NCBI GenBank assembly: GCA_000961845.1
Contig: LADZ01000017.1
Location: forward strand, 1 to 64,000
Reading direction: 5' to 3'
DNA: 64,000 nucleotides
Source of the DNA: Flavobacteriales bacterium BRH_c54
GTDB lineage: Bacteria > Bacteroidota > Bacteroidia > Flavobacteriales_E > Vicingaceae
The notes under the pieces: generated by a model
Database searches by the model: none
The model's input: only the letters and a program-made list of their open reading frames with translations
Told to the model about the DNA's origin: nothing
Made by a program: the position numbers and the translations under genes
Part shown: piece by piece, positions 9,714-18,585 of the stretch
Position numbering within the stretch: position 1 is the first letter of the stretch
Layout of the letters: each line of letters starts with the position of its first letter

Positions 9714-10544
9714 ATGAAAAAGAAAAAAGTATTATTTATTTCACAAGAAATTTCCCCTTATTTAGAAGAAAGCGAGTTAGCGAATATTGGAAGACATCTT
9801 CCACAAGGTATTCAAGAAAGAGGTAAAGAAATTAGAACATTTATGCCAAAATTTGGGTGTATTAATGAAAGAAGGAACCAACTTCATGAAGTAATAAGAC
9901 TTTCAGGTATGAACCTTATCATTGATGATAATGATCATCCATTAATTATTAAAGTAGGCTCTATTCAGCAAGCTAGGTTACAAGTATATTTTATTGATAG
10001 CGAAGATTTTTTTGATAGAAAAGCAATGTTGCATGACACAAAATCAGGTAAATTGTTTGAAGATAATGATGAAAGAGCAATATTTTTTGCAAGAGGAGTA
10101 TTAGAAACAGTTAAAAAATTAGGCTGGGTGCCGGATATTGTTCATTGTCATGGATGGATGACCAGCTTAGTGCCGCTTTATATTAAAACATCTTATAGTA
10201 AAGATCCTGTTTTTGAAAATGTAAAAGTGGTATATTCTTTATACAATAATGAGTTTGAAGGTAAGTTAAATAAAGATTTAATCAAAAAAGCTTACATGGA
10301 AGGAATGGATAAAGATAGAGTTAAAGAATTTTCAGAAACTTGTTTTGTTGGTTTAAATAAAGCTGCTATTAACTGTTCGGATGCAGTTATAAAAGGTAGT
10401 GAGAGCCTAAATAAAGATTTACAAGCAGTTTTTGATGATTTTACTGGTCCTAAATTAGATTATCAATCGCCAGAAGAATACATTAATGCCTATTCAGATT
10501 TTTATGATGAGGTATATGAAAATAGCGAAGTATTAATTGGATAA
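9714..10544 (+). CDS. GT5 glycogen/starch synthase-like protein, N-terminal catalytic lobe only
   Basis: A 276-aa protein resembling the N-terminal Rossmann lobe of GT5 glycogen synthases: KVLFISQEISPYLEESELANIG matches the usual start, and VPDIVHCHGWMTSLVPLY is the conserved 'DIVHxHDW' segment. The C-terminal GT-B lobe, which holds the ADP-glucose phosphate site and the E-x7-E motif, is absent, and the usual K-x-G-G-L of the N-terminus reads ELANIG. Full-length enzymes are about 470-490 aa. No frameshift remnant follows: the next gene begins 40 bp on. Short forms of this kind followed by a DUF4270 gene and glmS are common in Bacteroidota, so this is probably a stable, repurposed protein. Confidence 0.8.
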   Translation: MKKKKVLFISQEISPYLEESELANIGRHLPQGIQERGKEIRTFMPKFGCINERRNQLHEVIRLSGMNLIIDDNDHPLIIKVGSIQQARLQVYFIDSEDFFDRKAMLHDTKSGKLFEDNDERAIFFARGVLETVKKLGWVPDIVHCHGWMTSLVPLYIKTSYSKDPVFENVKVVYSLYNNEFEGKLNKDLIKKAYMEGMDKDRVKEFSETCFVGLNKAAINCSDAVIKGSESLNKDLQAVFDDFTGPKLDYQSPEEYINAYSDFYDEVYENSEVLIG

Positions 10545-10584
10545 AAAATAGTTAAACAAATAACTAAAAACATACAGTAGATAA

Positions 10585-11904
10585 ATGAAAATATCTCAAG
10601 CCCTATTTATGCGGAAAGTAACATTGCTTTCCGCTCTCTTTTTTCTAAGTATTGCTCTCTTTTTTAATTCTTGTAAGAAAGATGGTGAGTTAGTTCCTGA
10701 ATTTGATAGCGGGAATGCTAACATTATGAAAACAGATACACTTACTATTGTAACTTCTTTAGCAAAAGAAGATTCTATTAGAACCGATGTATCAATATAT
10801 AATCTTTTAGGAATTTATAATGACCCTGTTTTTGGGCCAACTGCTTCATCTTTTTATACGCAAGCTACTTTAAATGGATTAAATGTAGATTTTGGCGTTG
10901 GAGCAGTGTTAGATTCAGCAGTATTAACGTTTGCATATAATGGAGTTTATGGAGATACAAATGCAGCAATTTCTATTAATGTGTATGAGTTAACTGAACA
11001 AATGAGTACAAGCAATAGTTACTATTCTAATCAGAAATTAGCGTATGATGTTACGCCTATTACCACAACCATGTTTTCTCCAAAAGTAGCTGATAGTGTA
11101 TTTGTTGCTTTTGAAGGAGGAAATGTAGCTCCACATTTAAGAATAAACTTAGGCAATACTTTTGGAAACAAAATTTTTGCAGAATCCGGAACCTCAAACT
11201 TGGCAAACAATACCAATTTTACACAGTTCTTTAAAGGATTTTATTTAACAACAACAGATTCTGTTCAAAATACAACACTAAGCCCCGGACAAGGAGCAAT
11301 TGCTTATTTTAATACCAATTCATCTTTGTCAACATTAACCCTTTATTATAATGATACGTCAAAATACAATTTCCTTATTAATTCAGAAAGTGTAAAATAC
11401 AATAGGTTTGACCACAATTATACCGGTACTGATGTAGAAGCACAATTGCTTGGAGGGGGAGACTCAACAGTTAGTTATATACAAACAATGGCTGGAGTTA
11501 AAACTAAAATTGAAATACCATATATTAAAGAATTAATTAAAGATGGTGAAGTAGTCATTAATAAAGCAGAGTTAGTTGTAACTATAGAAAGTGGAACAGA
11601 TGCTACTTATCCTACTATACCTACACTCACATTAGTTTCTATAGATAATAATGGGCAATCGGTGTTTTTACCCGATTTTTTTGAAGGACTTGACTTTTTT
11701 GGAGGTTCATTAAATTCAACCGAAAAAACATATACGTTTAATATACCAAGACATTTACATAGTATGATTTATAATACTACTAGTAATAATGGAATGTATT
11801 TAGTGGCTACAGGTCAATCAATATCAGCGAATAGATCGGTAATTACTACCAATAAAAATCAAATAGCTAAATTAAAATTAAATATTACCTATACTAAATT
11901 ATAA
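10585..11904 (+). CDS. DUF4270 domain lipoprotein
   Basis: A 439-aa protein with a lipoprotein signal ending in ALFFNSC-KKDG (Cys near 30); an alternative Met eight codons in (10609) would also leave a working signal. The body matches DUF4270: TVSLAKEDSI-like N-terminal strand, then LLGIYNDPVFGPTASSFYTQ and VLDSAVLTFAYNG, a pattern resembling all-beta secreted carbohydrate-binding modules. No catalytic residues can be named. It is co-transcribed with the GT5 fragment and sits 4 bp before glmS, so a role tied to amino-sugar or envelope glycan synthesis is plausible but inferred from position only. Confidence 0.8.
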   Translation: MKISQALFMRKVTLLSALFFLSIALFFNSCKKDGELVPEFDSGNANIMKTDTLTIVTSLAKEDSIRTDVSIYNLLGIYNDPVFGPTASSFYTQATLNGLNVDFGVGAVLDSAVLTFAYNGVYGDTNAAISINVYELTEQMSTSNSYYSNQKLAYDVTPITTTMFSPKVADSVFVAFEGGNVAPHLRINLGNTFGNKIFAESGTSNLANNTNFTQFFKGFYLTTTDSVQNTTLSPGQGAIAYFNTNSSLSTLTLYYNDTSKYNFLINSESVKYNRFDHNYTGTDVEAQLLGGGDSTVSYIQTMAGVKTKIEIPYIKELIKDGEVVINKAELVVTIESGTDATYPTIPTLTLVSIDNNGQSVFLPDFFEGLDFFGGSLNSTEKTYTFNIPRHLHSMIYNTTSNNGMYLVATGQSISANRSVITTNKNQIAKLKLNITYTKL

Positions 11905-11908
11905 GAAT

Positions 11909-13753
11909 ATGTGTGGAATTGTTGCATATTTAGGAGATAAACAAGCTTATCCAATTTTAATTAAAGGATTAAAAAGATTAGAATATAGAGGATACGATAG
12001 TTCTGGAGTTGCCATTATTGATAATGGTGAAATTAATTTATTTAAGAAACAAGGTAAAGTTGTAGAACTAGAAAGCTTAGTTGCTGACAAAAATATTAAT
12101 GGTACAATTGGTATCGGACATACTCGTTGGGCTACTCACGGTTTGCCAAATGACATTAATGCACATCCTCATTATTCAGGCAATGAAAAATTAGCTATTA
12201 TTCATAACGGAATTATAGAAAATTATGCATCATTAAAACAAGGATTAAAATTAAGAGGACATGAGTTTAAAAGTGAAACAGATACAGAGGTGTTAATTCA
12301 CCTTATAGAAGATGTTCAACAAAAAACTAATGTTCCACTTGCCGAAGCAGTTAGGGTTGCTTTAGGAGAGGTAATAGGTGCTTATGCTATTGTAATCATT
12401 GATAAAAATAATCCTAATACATTAATTGCGGCTAAAAAAAGTAGTCCGTTAGTAATAGGAGTAGGAGAGGGGAATGAATTTTATGTTGCTTCAGATGCTA
12501 CTCCAATAGTTGAATACACTCGAAATGTAGTTTATTTAGAAGATGAAGAGATAGCAGTACTTACTAAGGGAGAAGACATTCAATTAAAAAATATTAAGAA
12601 TCAGGAAAAAACTCCTTATATACAAGAATTAGAAATGCAATTAGAAGCCATTGAAAAAGGTGGTTACGAGCATTTTATGTTAAAAGAAATATATGAACAA
12701 CCGCAATCTATTCGTAATAGTATGCGTGGTAGAATAGATTTAGATAAAGGCATTGTTTCTTTAGGAGGAATTAGAGATTATGAGCAAAAAATGATGAATG
12801 CAAGCAGAATTATAATTGTTGCTTGCGGAACTTCTTGGCATGCCGGATTGGTTGGAGAATACTTATTGGAAGACCTTACTAGAATACCTGTAGAGGTAGA
12901 ATATGCATCAGAGTTTAGATATAGAAATCCTATTATTTCAGAAAGCGATGTGGTAATAGCCATTTCTCAATCGGGAGAAACTGCTGATACGCTTGCTGCT
13001 ATTAAATTGGCTAAAGAGAAAGGAGCAACCATTATTGGAATTTGTAATGTTGTGGGTTCATCCATTTCTAGAGAAACCCATGCAGGGTCATATACGCATG
13101 CAGGACCAGAAATTGGAGTAGCTTCCACTAAAGCATTTACTTCTCAGGTAACCGTTCTTTCGTTGATGGCACTTTCAATTGCTCATAAAAAAGGCACTAT
13201 TTCCGAATCTAAATTTAGAGCATTGTTACACGAGCTAAGTTCAATTCCTGAAAAAGTGGAGCATTTACTTTCTTCTGACAAACAAGTTAAACATATTTCA
13301 GCTTTATTTAAAGATGCCCGAAACTTCTTATATTTAGGAAGAGGATACAATTTCCCTGTGGCATTAGAAGGAGCTTTAAAACTTAAAGAAATTTCTTACA
13401 TCCATGCAGAAGGTTATCCGGCAGCAGAAATGAAACACGGACCAATTGCTTTAATTGATGAAGAAATGCCTGTGGTAGTTATTGCTACTAAGAAAGGAAA
13501 TTACGAAAAAGTAGTTTCTAATATTGAGGAAGTAAAAGCAAGAAGTGGTAAAATAATAGCTATTGTAAACGAAGGCGATGTTGATGTGAAAGCTATTGCA
13601 GACCATGTTATTGAAATTCCTGAAGTAGAAGATTTATTTAGTCCGTTATTAACGTCAATTCCTTTACAGTTACTTTCTTACCACATAGCAGTAATGAGAG
13701 GTTGTAATGTTGATCAGCCAAGGAATTTGGCAAAATCAGTTACGGTGGAGTAA
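11909..13753 (+). CDS. glmS: Glutamine--fructose-6-phosphate aminotransferase
   Basis: Makes glucosamine-6-phosphate from fructose-6-phosphate and glutamine, the first step to UDP-GlcNAc for peptidoglycan and LPS; cytosolic, 614 aa. The N-terminal glutaminase begins MCGIVAYLG with the nucleophile Cys2, followed by RLEYRGYDSSG and HTRWATHG. Two SIS domains follow (VACGTSWHAGLVGEY, ISQSGETADTLAA, STKAFTSQ, then LGRGYNFPVALEGALKLKE and EMKHGP). It ends with the standard NVDQPRNLAKSVTVE. No glmS ribozyme core was seen upstream; the gene is 4 bp from the DUF4270 gene. Confidence 0.97.
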   Translation: MCGIVAYLGDKQAYPILIKGLKRLEYRGYDSSGVAIIDNGEINLFKKQGKVVELESLVADKNINGTIGIGHTRWATHGLPNDINAHPHYSGNEKLAIIHNGIIENYASLKQGLKLRGHEFKSETDTEVLIHLIEDVQQKTNVPLAEAVRVALGEVIGAYAIVIIDKNNPNTLIAAKKSSPLVIGVGEGNEFYVASDATPIVEYTRNVVYLEDEEIAVLTKGEDIQLKNIKNQEKTPYIQELEMQLEAIEKGGYEHFMLKEIYEQPQSIRNSMRGRIDLDKGIVSLGGIRDYEQKMMNASRIIIVACGTSWHAGLVGEYLLEDLTRIPVEVEYASEFRYRNPIISESDVVIAISQSGETADTLAAIKLAKEKGATIIGICNVVGSSISRETHAGSYTHAGPEIGVASTKAFTSQVTVLSLMALSIAHKKGTISESKFRALLHELSSIPEKVEHLLSSDKQVKHISALFKDARNFLYLGRGYNFPVALEGALKLKEISYIHAEGYPAAEMKHGPIALIDEEMPVVVIATKKGNYEKVVSNIEEVKARSGKIIAIVNEGDVDVKAIADHVIEIPEVEDLFSPLLTSIPLQLLSYHIAVMRGCNVDQPRNLAKSVTVE

Positions 13754-13984
13754 AAATAGTACTTGGGAGTATTTAGAATTGTCTTGAGTGATTGGGAGTT
13801 GAGGGATTGCACAAATTTAAAATAAGCTGTTCTTACTTAGACATACCTTGATGTTTAAAAACTAAGTATTTTTACTTATATCTTCTCCATATAAATACGT
13901 AAAATGTTGTTTTTCAGTTAAAAAATTTTGATTGTAATGTTTTTTTGTTTTACATTGGCTTCCTAATTCTTAAATAATTAGCTT

Positions 13985-15616
13985 ATGAAAACGCTTCAAC
14001 ACTTTATCTTTTCAATTTACAAATTGAAGTTATTAATTTTTTTATCTGTATTTTGTTTCTCGCATGCTTTCGCTCAAAACACACTCCCATCCTCAGGTAA
14101 TGTAGGTATAGGAACTACTACTCCAAATACTAATTTGGACGTGGTTGGTAATACTAATTTAGGTGGTAATGTAACTATAGACAGTTCTGTTACTGTTAGA
14201 GATTCTGCTACCTTTCAGAAAAAACTTACCGTAGATCAAGACCTTAAAATAAAAGGCACTTCCGTTTTTGTAGATAATGCTAATTTTAAAAGTGACTTAA
14301 AAGTGTTAGGTACTGCTAAAATGAAAGATAAATTAGTGGTAGATGGGCTTGCTCGAATGAATGGCGATGCAAATGTATTTGGAAATTTTAGAATTAAAAG
14401 TTTAGCAGATTCTACTGCCTCATCAGAGCGTTGGCTTACTATAAACCCTAACGGAAAAGTAACCAGTTTAGATAAAAGTGGGTTAATGACTGCAATTTAC
14501 CAACCTCCGCAAACTTGTATTTCTACTGGTAATAATGTAAGTCTACCTATTTGGAGTTCAACTAGTACTCCTAATTATGGTATTTTATTTACAGGGATAG
14601 ATTGTCCTGCAAGAATAGGCTTAGGAACTAATAACCCAAACGCAACATTAGATGTAAGGGGCACAGGCTATTTCACTTCTTTTTTTGGAATAAATTCCAT
14701 ACCTACTAACCAATATCAATTACATGTAAATAATTCAGTAGGAACAACAGCTGGAATATATTTAAACACCAACCACCCACAAAATTGGCCCAATGTAAAA
14801 TATGGTTTTCAAAATATTGTAAACAATAGTAACACTATTGCCTATGCCATAACAGATGCAAACACCAACCAAGATGTATTTGTGGTTATGGGTAATGCTA
14901 AAACTGGAATTGGAATAGCTAATCCAACTGCACAATTAGATGTAAGTACTGGAAATAACACAGGGTTAATTGTAAGCACTAATCATGATAATAATTTTGG
15001 TTATGGCATTCATAGTAAAGTAGCAAAAAATAAAACTAAGGCGTTTGCAGTTTATAATGCTGAAGAAACCAAAGAAAGTTTTATTGTTCATGGTGATGGA
15101 GAAACGCATATTATTGGAAAAACTTCAGCTATAAGATTAATAGATGATGAAATTGAAAGCGGAACAACAGCTACAACTGATTTTAAAATAAGTGCAGGTA
15201 ATGGAGCTGGAAGGTTAATCTCTGATAATAGTATTGTAATGTTTCTCGATTCTGACAACAACCAGAGTGATGCAGTGTTTGAAATAGTTTCTAATAATGG
15301 TTTTTACAGTTCTAATATCACCCAATTATTTAAAGTAAAAGAAGTTGGTGGTGTATTTTGTTCAGAAATTACGGTACAAGTTGCTCCGTTTCCTGATTAT
15401 GTTTTTGATACTGATTATGAATTAATGACCTTGCAAGAATTGGAAAAATACATAGCAGAAAATAAGCATTTGCCTAACATACCAACAGCCAAAGAAGTGG
15501 AAGAACAAGGATTAAGTTTGGGTGATATGCAAGTAAAACAAATGGAAAAAATAGAAGAATTAACGCTATATATTATTGCTCTAGAAAAAAGAATTAAAGA
15601 ACTAGAAAGTAAATAA
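13985..15616 (+). CDS. Exported tail-fibre-like / adhesin-like protein
   Basis: A 543-aa protein with a signal peptide (ending FCFSHAFAQ). After the GNVGIGTTTPNTNLDVVG motif typical of Bacteroidota 'tail fibre' and cell-surface proteins there are repeated short beta units (residues ~50-140: GNVTIDS, DSATFQKKLTV, DQDLKIKG, NANFKSDLKVLG). GLGTNNPNATLDVRG recurs mid-protein. The C-terminus has LMTLQELEKYIAENKHLPNIP and ends in a ~30-residue coiled coil (MEKIEELTLYIIALEKRIKELE), like Bacteroidota relatives of phage tail-fibre chaperone regions. No S74 peptidase Ser/Lys dyad is evident. It is likely a trimeric surface or exported fibre. A barrel protein gene follows after a structured leader. Confidence 0.6.
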   Translation: MKTLQHFIFSIYKLKLLIFLSVFCFSHAFAQNTLPSSGNVGIGTTTPNTNLDVVGNTNLGGNVTIDSSVTVRDSATFQKKLTVDQDLKIKGTSVFVDNANFKSDLKVLGTAKMKDKLVVDGLARMNGDANVFGNFRIKSLADSTASSERWLTINPNGKVTSLDKSGLMTAIYQPPQTCISTGNNVSLPIWSSTSTPNYGILFTGIDCPARIGLGTNNPNATLDVRGTGYFTSFFGINSIPTNQYQLHVNNSVGTTAGIYLNTNHPQNWPNVKYGFQNIVNNSNTIAYAITDANTNQDVFVVMGNAKTGIGIANPTAQLDVSTGNNTGLIVSTNHDNNFGYGIHSKVAKNKTKAFAVYNAEETKESFIVHGDGETHIIGKTSAIRLIDDEIESGTTATTDFKISAGNGAGRLISDNSIVMFLDSDNNQSDAVFEIVSNNGFYSSNITQLFKVKEVGGVFCSEITVQVAPFPDYVFDTDYELMTLQELEKYIAENKHLPNIPTAKEVEEQGLSLGDMQVKQMEKIEELTLYIIALEKRIKELESK

Positions 15617-15630
15617 CAGAAAATAAACAC

Positions 15631-15707
15631 ATGAAACGACCATGAGTAAAAAGTTGCTCACACAGGAGAATGATTATCATGGGAGTTCCATCTCACCGAT
15701 TTAATAA
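15631..15707 (+). promoter_or_regulatory. Structured 5' leader element, copy 1
   Basis: Outer stem P1: ATGAAAC (15631-15637) with GTTCCAT (15685-15691), one A-C mismatch. Inner stem P2: CCATGA (15640-15645) with TCATGG (15677-15682). Hairpin P3: GAGT (15644-15647) with GCTC (15656-15659), sharing bases with P2. After 3 nt comes the box ACCGATTTAATAA (15695-15707), then 16 nt to the ATG at 15724. The same plan recurs at 21018 and 58157. Confidence 0.65.
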
Positions 15708-15723
15708 CAATAAATATAAACAG

Positions 15724-16329
15724 ATGAAATTACGATATATTATATTTTTATTTTTGATGGGATTGTTTTTTAAACTTAGTGCACAACAACATGAAGTTGG
15801 GGTGGTTATAGGAAGTGGGAAAGCTAATTTAAAAGATGAAATAGGAATCAATACTTCTCAAAACACGTCCAACATTAGTTTTATTAGTAGTGAACTTAGT
15901 TATGGATATACCCCTAAAAACGCATTTTTTAAGTTCAATACAGGCGTAAATTATAGCCATAGAGAATTAACAAAAAACAATGTCGCTATAGATTATATAA
16001 AACTACCATTACAAATAAATTTTGTAATTGGAAACCAAGTTCAACCTATCATTGGTGGGGGTGTTTATTTTGCATCAATTCTAAATAAAAAAAATGAAAA
16101 TAATAATGCGTTAGATTTTTCTCTTTTCCAGCTTGGTGCTTCTTTAAAATTAGGTATTGGCTTTCTTTTTTCTCAGAATATTAAAATTGCTTTAAGTTAT
16201 AATATAAATAAAGATATTATACCTATTTATTACGAAAAAAACGTTGGGAAATTTCAAAATGAAAAATCAATTGTTAGAGGAGTAGACAAATTTTTTTCTA
16301 TTTCAATATATTATGTGATTATTAAATAA
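15724..16329 (+). CDS. Outer-membrane beta-barrel protein
   Basis: Predicted 201-aa barrel with a signal peptide (MKLRYIIFLFLMGLFFKLSAQ) when started at 15724. A longer frame from 15670 exists but would run through the structured leader and bury the signal peptide, so 15724 is chosen. The mature part alternates short amphipathic strands (FKFNTGVNYSHREL, PLQINFVIGNQVQPIIGGGVYF, LGASLKLGIGFLF, IKIALSYNINKD) and ends in a strand with aromatic residues (FFSISIYYVIIK), as in PorT-like/OmpW-like barrels of Bacteroidota. Function is unknown; it is part of the surface-protein run 13985-18585. Confidence 0.65.
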   Translation: MKLRYIIFLFLMGLFFKLSAQQHEVGVVIGSGKANLKDEIGINTSQNTSNISFISSELSYGYTPKNAFFKFNTGVNYSHRELTKNNVAIDYIKLPLQINFVIGNQVQPIIGGGVYFASILNKKNENNNALDFSLFQLGASLKLGIGFLFSQNIKIALSYNINKDIIPIYYEKNVGKFQNEKSIVRGVDKFFSISIYYVIIK

Positions 16330-16343
16330 ATCAAATATTTGCT

Positions 16344-17837
16344 ATGAGTGTAAAAAAATATATTACATTTCTTTTTTTAGTTTTTTTAGTTAATTATTGC
16401 AAAGGTCAATGGCAATGGGGGCAACCTTATAGTGGTCAGTGTGTATCTGAACTGGTATCTCCAGCTTTTACAAAGTCTTGTAACTCCAACCCTTGGGTAT
16501 TAGAGTTTGAAGATAATTTTGATGGAAATCAAATAGATTTATCTAAATGGGACGTAAAAGAAAGTGTTGTAAGAGGGTTTTCAAATCCAACAGCCTGGAT
16601 GTCTCCCAATAATGTGGAGGTTAGTAACGGAACATTAAAGTTAATAGCTACTCAAAATACACCTCCATTACAAGGTACTTATGTTACAGATTGGTCAACC
16701 AATCCACTGACAACCCAAACTAGTTCATTCGATTATTCAGTAGGCGAAGTTTGGCCAAAACAATTTTTTGGGTATGGGAAATATGAAATCAGAGCTAAAG
16801 TTCCTTCTAGTAAAGGATTTTTACCAGCATTTTGGACTTATGGAGGTATAGGTTGGAATGAGATTGATGTTTTTGAGATTTATACTGATGAACTAACAAA
16901 TTATCCAACTAACATTCACTATTATCCTAATACCCAGACTCAAGGCAGTAATGCATGCCAACACACTATAGAAAATGGACCAAATTATTCAGTTGCTTTT
17001 CATACTTTTACTATGATATGGGATTTTTTTAAAGTTGAATGGTATATAGATGGAGACTTAGTAAGACAGGCTTTTAAATTTCATACTTTATTAGGGCAGA
17101 GTATTGATTGCAATTCTTTTTCTCCATTTACTCAATATGTCTATAACAAAGCATTTCCAATTGAAGATATGAATATTATTTTAGGTCAACAAATAGCAAC
17201 AGGAAGTCATGCACCAAATTCTACAACTATTTTTCCTGCCATTTTCGAAATAGATTATATCCGTTATTGGCGTAAAGAGCCTATACCAACCCCTTGTAAT
17301 AATGGGATAATAAAAACAAATCCCTTTAGTGGTACCTATGTAGGAGATAATGGTTTGCTTTTTTTCGCTGCTAGTGTTGAATCTGGTAATTATGCCGATA
17401 TAACTGTTCAAGATAAGTTATTTATTTTACCCAATTTTAAAGCTAAAAATGGCAGTTATTTCCATGCAAAAGCTGACCCTGTTGCTTGTGGCACTTCTGC
17501 CAGAATGGCTAATGAAGAAGGAGATTCCATAGCAATTTATGAAAGACCTTCTAATCTAGAAAAAGAAGATGAAGAAGAAACAATTACATCATCAAATCAA
17601 AATAGTGAGTTGCTTATCTTCCCTAACCCCACCAACAGTCTTATTAATATTGAGTTAAACTCCAATAAACCTTATTTTGAAATTGAAGTGTTTAGCCTTT
17701 TAGGAGAATTGATTTATGTAAACAAAGTGAATAGTCCAAAACTAACTTTCGACTTATCCCAATATCCTAAAGGAATGTACTTAGTTAAAATAAAACAAGA
17801 CAACCATTATTACCATGAAAAAATCAGTTATTATTAA
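16344..17837 (+). CDS. Secreted GH16 family glycoside hydrolase with T9SS type A sorting domain
   Basis: A 497-aa extracellular endo-glycanase. A signal peptide (ending NYCKGQ) is followed by the GH16 jelly roll: EFEDNFDGNQIDLSKWD, FGYGKYEIRAKVPSSKG, and the catalytic signature NEIDVFEIY near residue 175, matching E-[IL]-D-x-x-E with nucleophile and acid/base glutamates. Then come WDFFKVEWYIDG and FEIDYIRYWR. Related enzymes cut beta-1,3/1,4-glucans or marine galactans; the substrate is not decidable here. A spacer with NGIIKTNPFSGTY precedes a type A sorting domain at the end (LLIFPNPTNSLINIEL, LSQYPKGMYLVKI). The 3' end overlaps the next gene by 23 bp. Confidence 0.88.
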   Translation: MSVKKYITFLFLVFLVNYCKGQWQWGQPYSGQCVSELVSPAFTKSCNSNPWVLEFEDNFDGNQIDLSKWDVKESVVRGFSNPTAWMSPNNVEVSNGTLKLIATQNTPPLQGTYVTDWSTNPLTTQTSSFDYSVGEVWPKQFFGYGKYEIRAKVPSSKGFLPAFWTYGGIGWNEIDVFEIYTDELTNYPTNIHYYPNTQTQGSNACQHTIENGPNYSVAFHTFTMIWDFFKVEWYIDGDLVRQAFKFHTLLGQSIDCNSFSPFTQYVYNKAFPIEDMNIILGQQIATGSHAPNSTTIFPAIFEIDYIRYWRKEPIPTPCNNGIIKTNPFSGTYVGDNGLLFFAASVESGNYADITVQDKLFILPNFKAKNGSYFHAKADPVACGTSARMANEEGDSIAIYERPSNLEKEDEEETITSSNQNSELLIFPNPTNSLINIELNSNKPYFEIEVFSLLGELIYVNKVNSPKLTFDLSQYPKGMYLVKIKQDNHYYHEKISYY

Positions 17838-18585
17838 ACCTCTATTTTTAATGGCTATGTTACTTGCTTTTCATACAAGTCATGGTCAAGAACAAGATTC
17901 TATACCCCCAAAAACAAGCAAGTTTTCCATCGGAATAGCTGTTTCTCCCGAAATGGGTTATCGTTCCTTTAACCCAACTAACAAGGGTGAAAAAAATGAT
18001 TTTTTAATGAATGTGAGTAAACCCTTGCTAGATTCTTTAGAAAGTCCAAAATTTTGCTATTCAGTTGGTATTTATTCTACTTACCAACTAAGCAAAAGAT
18101 TTTCTTTAGAGCTTGCGGTTTATTATGCTAACAAAGGGTATAAAATTGATGAAATTACATTTACTACTGTAAACGACCCTGAAAAGTCAGGAACAGGCAG
18201 TATTTTCTATAATTATAGATATATAGATGTTCCTTTAAATGTGAATTTTTATATTATCAATCGTAAATTTAAATTCTTTGTTTCTACTGGGATTACCGCA
18301 AATATCTTTATAAATAAAACATCTATTATTAAAACCGATGATTTTGATGCAAGCGTTATTAATGAAAGATATAACCCTACAAGAGGTAATACTGCTCCTT
18401 TCAATATGGCTTTTAATGGAAGTTTGGGATTGGAATACGAATTAAGCCAACATGTTACCTTACGATTACAACCTCACTATCAACGATTTTTAACCACTAT
18501 TGATACTTCCAAATGGATAAATGATGAATATACTGTAAAACTATACAATTATGGTATTCGTTTGGGAGCGAGTTATCATTTTTAA
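17815..18585 (+). CDS. PorT-like outer-membrane beta-barrel protein
   Basis: A 256-aa protein with a signal peptide (ending AFHTSHGQ). Strand-rich barrel features follow: FSIGIAVSPEMGYRSF, FCYSVGIYSTYQLSKRFSLELAVYYANKGYKI, RYIDVPLNVNFYI, FKFFVSTGITANIF, LGLEYELSQHVTLRLQPHYQRF and the closing LYNYGIRLGASYHF with terminal Phe, a usual signal for BAM-inserted barrels. It fits the PorT/outer-membrane-protein-beta-barrel families; the ligand is unknown. Its start lies inside the end of the GH16 gene (23-bp overlap), implying coupled translation, and its end overlaps convergent metF by 4 bp. Confidence 0.7.
   Translation: MKKSVIIKPLFLMAMLLAFHTSHGQEQDSIPPKTSKFSIGIAVSPEMGYRSFNPTNKGEKNDFLMNVSKPLLDSLESPKFCYSVGIYSTYQLSKRFSLELAVYYANKGYKIDEITFTTVNDPEKSGTGSIFYNYRYIDVPLNVNFYIINRKFKFFVSTGITANIFINKTSIIKTDDFDASVINERYNPTRGNTAPFNMAFNGSLGLEYELSQHVTLRLQPHYQRFLTTIDTSKWINDEYTVKLYNYGIRLGASYHF

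Noticed and set aside
11700-11908. glmS ribozyme before glmS
   Set aside because: The upstream sequence is coding for DUF4270 up to 4 bp from glmS, and no ribozyme core is seen.
15670-15723. Longer N-terminus for the beta-barrel protein from 15670
   Set aside because: It would run through the hairpin and box of the leader element and bury the signal peptide; 15724 gives a normal one.
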